NCBI GenBank assembly: GCA_027083475.1
Contig: JALWON010000365.1
Coordinates: 1 to 12,638, forward strand
Origin: Sulfurimonas sp.
Lineage (GTDB): Bacteria; Campylobacterota; Campylobacteria; Campylobacterales; Sulfurimonadaceae
Direction: 5' to 3'
DNA: 12,638 bases
Shown: in pieces, positions 10,301 through 12,638 of the stretch
Position numbering within the stretch: the stretch's first letter is position 1
How the letters are laid out: each line of letters begins with the position of its first letter
The notes under the pieces: generated by a model
What the model was told of the DNA's origin: nothing
Database searches by the model: none
Seen by the model: only the letters and a program-made list of their open reading frames with translations
Program-made: the position numbers and the translations under genes

Positions 10301-12638
10301 AGAGAAGACATATTTTGGTTTGAGCCAAAATATAATCAGAGGGAGAATAGTGAGTGAAGTAAATACATCAATGAGAATTGCTTCTGTGATATATGCAGAA
10401 ACACCCCAAGTATTTCCAAGTGTTGTTGCCATAAGCGGGATAAACGCACCCACTAGAATCACAACAGAAATAAGCACAGAAGAACCTGTCGTTGCAATGG
10501 TGTTTTTAAGCGCTGTAAACCAGTCACCATGCTCTTGCAACTCTTCACGGAGTCGTGCAATCATATAAATACTATAATCAACACCCAGACCCATCGAAAT
10601 AGAGAGTGCAATGAGGTTTGCAAAGTGTAAATTTCCACTCCAAAACTGGAGTGAAGTATAGTACCCAGCCATTCCATACTGTGCAAAGAGTGTGATAAAA
10701 AGAAGCACACTCAAAGCTCCAGAGATGATGAATGAACGGAAAATCAAAGTCACCACAATGAAAATAGCAAGGGCAGTTCCAAGTGGATTGTAGAGCCAGT
10801 TGTCAAAAGTGACTTCACGAGTTGCTTCTGTCGCTCCTAAGAAACCACCAACACCTGGTTTTACATAGCTTGGTTTTGTATCATCTGCTATAGGACCTTT
10901 ATCACCAGAGGCATCGGCATTTCTAAAGCCAAACTCAAGTTGATCCATTCCTGGGTCGTTTTTATGCTTTTCAATATAATTTTGAATGAACATCATTGCT
11001 TCATGTGTCTCTTTTGGGTGCATTGTGTTAATAAAGCCCATGATAACACCTGTGTTGTAATCTTGTGTAGTCATAGAAGCTAAATCACCCGGACTTGATG
11101 CTGCATCAAGGAGACCATTATAAAGTTGCACGATTTCATCAGGGGAACGATCATCGCTTGCATCTTTGGCATGTAAATATTGTGCAGTTGGTATTTTGAA
11201 GTCTTTCAAGCTTGGTTGATCACCCATTTCTGTCATTAAAATCATGTTTGCAATTTTAATATACTGAGCATATGAAGCGGTAAAACCGATAAATTTATTT
11301 TTACGTAAATCATCTTCCATTGTATCCATGGCTTTGAGCACTGTTGCATTGTTTAAGATACCTTGCGGTGCATCTTCTTCAGGATCAAAACAGTTTTTAG
11401 CCGGTGGTGGTGTTCCTGCTTCATCGGCAGCATCAAGGGCATCATAGTAATCATCATCACACTCTGCAAGAAGGGGCTTTTTCCCACGAATAGGGATGTT
11501 AAATGAGATAACACCCGGCATCATAGTGTTGAGTTTAAAGATGTCTTGTACAGGTTGTGAATAGACTTTAAATGCAGCTTGTGCATAGTCGATACCTTTT
11601 TCAACACCTGGCATTAAGTCAAGCTCATCACCACGGAGTACTTTCTGGACTTTCTCCATACCACTATATTTTGTAGAGGAAGCAATATTTTGAATCCCTT
11701 CATCAATTTTAGTATAGTGCACAGAAACAGCAATAATAATAGCGACAACAGCGAGTGGAATCACCTTTGCATAGCCTGTAAGCATACGGGCAACAAGTGT
11801 TCCAAACTTCTCTTCCCATTTATACCCTTCTGGGGCAGTTTTTTGGTTTTTATCTTTAAACATTAACATCATGAGGGGAATCATTGTTGTTGTTGTTAAG
11901 AGTAAAGAGAACATTCCAAACATACCAAAGTATGCATACGCTTTATAAAATGAGATGTCCACAGATGCCAAGGTCGCAAAACCAATAGCATCGGTGACAA
12001 TAGAGAGTGTCGCAGGGATAATAGTATATCCAAGGGCATTATAACTTGCTTCATCTACACTCTCTCCATCACGGATGGATTTCATGTAGCGCCGCGTTAT
12101 TTGTATGGCATGACCCATACCAACGGCGAGAATCAGCATAGGGGTTAAAACAACCATAGTGGTGAGTTTAAAGCCTGAAAATCCCATAATACCTAAGGTC
12201 CAAACGATACTCATTCCAACACCAGTGAGTGGGAAGAGAGCCCCTTTGAGTGAACGAGTCTCTATAAAGAGAATAACAAACGCAATGAGAATAGAGAGGA
12301 CAAAAAGGTACCAGTGATTGAGCAGTTCAACCATCATCCAAGAGAGGAAGTAAGGCTCACCTGCAATGGTGATGTTGATTCTATCATCATCATAGTATGG
12401 TGCTAAGTCTTTGACGACTTGACGCACCCAAGAGACATAATGTGGTTTAATGTCATCAGAGTAATCAGCAATTACAAAAGTTGCTTTTGCGACACAGCCT
12501 GCTTCGTTGTCTCGGCATTTTTCACCTGTTTTTGGATCAACCTCATGAATAATCATCGGTTTGAGTACTGGATTTGCATCGAGTCCTGCTTTCATAAAAT
12601 CAAGTTCTTGTTTTGCAGCAACAGGGTCAGTCGTAGAA
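10292..12638 (-). CDS. RND/MMPL-family transporter (5' partial)
   Basis: The frame stays open to base 12638, so the N-terminus with its first membrane helix is outside the window; about 781 residues are seen. The protein has two similar membrane halves. Numbered from the Met at 12595, helices lie near 94-112, 118-140, 143-165, 192-212, 218-246 and 276-292, and again at about 604-760. The paired motifs GMGHAIQITRRY (159-170) and GLGVDYSIYMIAR (669-681) are the sterol-sensing-type core of RND/MMPL exporters (HpnN-like, COG1033-type). Large periplasmic domains lie before the first block and at about 295-600. C27 and C34 could form a disulfide, and a Pro/Asp-rich insert (PPPAKNCFDPEEDAPQG) lies in the second domain. 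The substrate is unknown; lipids or hopanoid-like molecules are known for relatives. Confidence 0.88.
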   Translation of the reverse strand, partial: STTDPVAAKQELDFMKAGLDANPVLKPMIIHEVDPKTGEKCRDNEAGCVAKATFVIADYSDDIKPHYVSWVRQVVKDLAPYYDDDRINITIAGEPYFLSWMMVELLNHWYLFVLSILIAFVILFIETRSLKGALFPLTGVGMSIVWTLGIMGFSGFKLTTMVVLTPMLILAVGMGHAIQITRRYMKSIRDGESVDEASYNALGYTIIPATLSIVTDAIGFATLASVDISFYKAYAYFGMFGMFSLLLTTTTMIPLMMLMFKDKNQKTAPEGYKWEEKFGTLVARMLTGYAKVIPLAVVAIIIAVSVHYTKIDEGIQNIASSTKYSGMEKVQKVLRGDELDLMPGVEKGIDYAQAAFKVYSQPVQDIFKLNTMMPGVISFNIPIRGKKPLLAECDDDYYDALDAADEAGTPPPAKNCFDPEEDAPQGILNNATVLKAMDTMEDDLRKNKFIGFTASYAQYIKIANMILMTEMGDQPSLKDFKIPTAQYLHAKDASDDRSPDEIVQLYNGLLDAASSPGDLASMTTQDYNTGVIMGFINTMHPKETHEAMMFIQNYIEKHKNDPGMDQLEFGFRNADASGDKGPIADDTKPSYVKPGVGGFLGATEATREVTFDNWLYNPLGTALAIFIVVTLIFRSFIISGALSVLLFITLFAQYGMAGYYTSLQFWSGNLHFANLIALSISMGLGVDYSIYMIARLREELQEHGDWFTALKNTIATTGSSVLISVVILVGAFIPLMATTLGNTWGVSAYITEAILIDVFTSLTILPLIIFWLKPKYVFSKN

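Overview
The window looks like a chromosomal segment from a Campylobacterota (Epsilonproteobacteria) species of the Sulfurimonas kind. The DNA is AT-rich, with TATAAT-type -10 boxes and mostly clear AAGGA-type ribosome sites. It carries the all-alpha dimeric dUTPase typical of Campylobacter relatives. The genus is inferred from general resemblance and was not tested.

Layout. (1) Bases 1-1870, plus strand: the 3' end of ovoA (C-terminal methyltransferase domain of the ovothiol enzyme), overlapped by a PLP-dependent C-S lyase that fits OvoB, then a 73-residue unknown protein. (2) Bases 1871-3341: a small four-cysteine protein (minus), divergent from the dimeric dUTPase (plus), which is followed closely by an orphan short ABC ATPase. 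(3) Bases 3391-7233: a block of six genes that I do not recognise. It starts with a Lys/Ala/Pro-tailed protein. Next comes a 268-bp foldback element whose inverted repeats build an almost complete three-way junction. Then come two convergent genes that share a domain layout, one of which carries eight 11-residue repeats followed by heptads. Last are three plus-strand genes, two of which are ungapped homologues of each other with a TNREWM motif. (4) Bases 7240-10240, minus strand: a three-gene export operon made of an ABCG-type ATPase with a long N-terminal extension, an ABC-2 permease and a Spy/CpxP-like periplasmic protein. (5) Bases 10292-12638, minus strand: most of an RND/MMPL-type transporter, cut by the window edge.

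How the genes work together. OvoA and OvoB together would make the thiol-histidine core of ovothiol; OvoA's C-terminal domain here would add the N-methyl group. The ABC pair and the Spy-like protein probably act together at the inner membrane and periplasm, substrate unknown. The 3.4-7.2 kb block is the most novel part. Its amphipathic-repeat protein, basic tailed protein and two duplicated families suggest a surface- or granule-associated structure, but that is a hypothesis: no gene in the block has a recognisable enzyme motif. I saw no tRNA, rRNA, CRISPR array or transposase gene.
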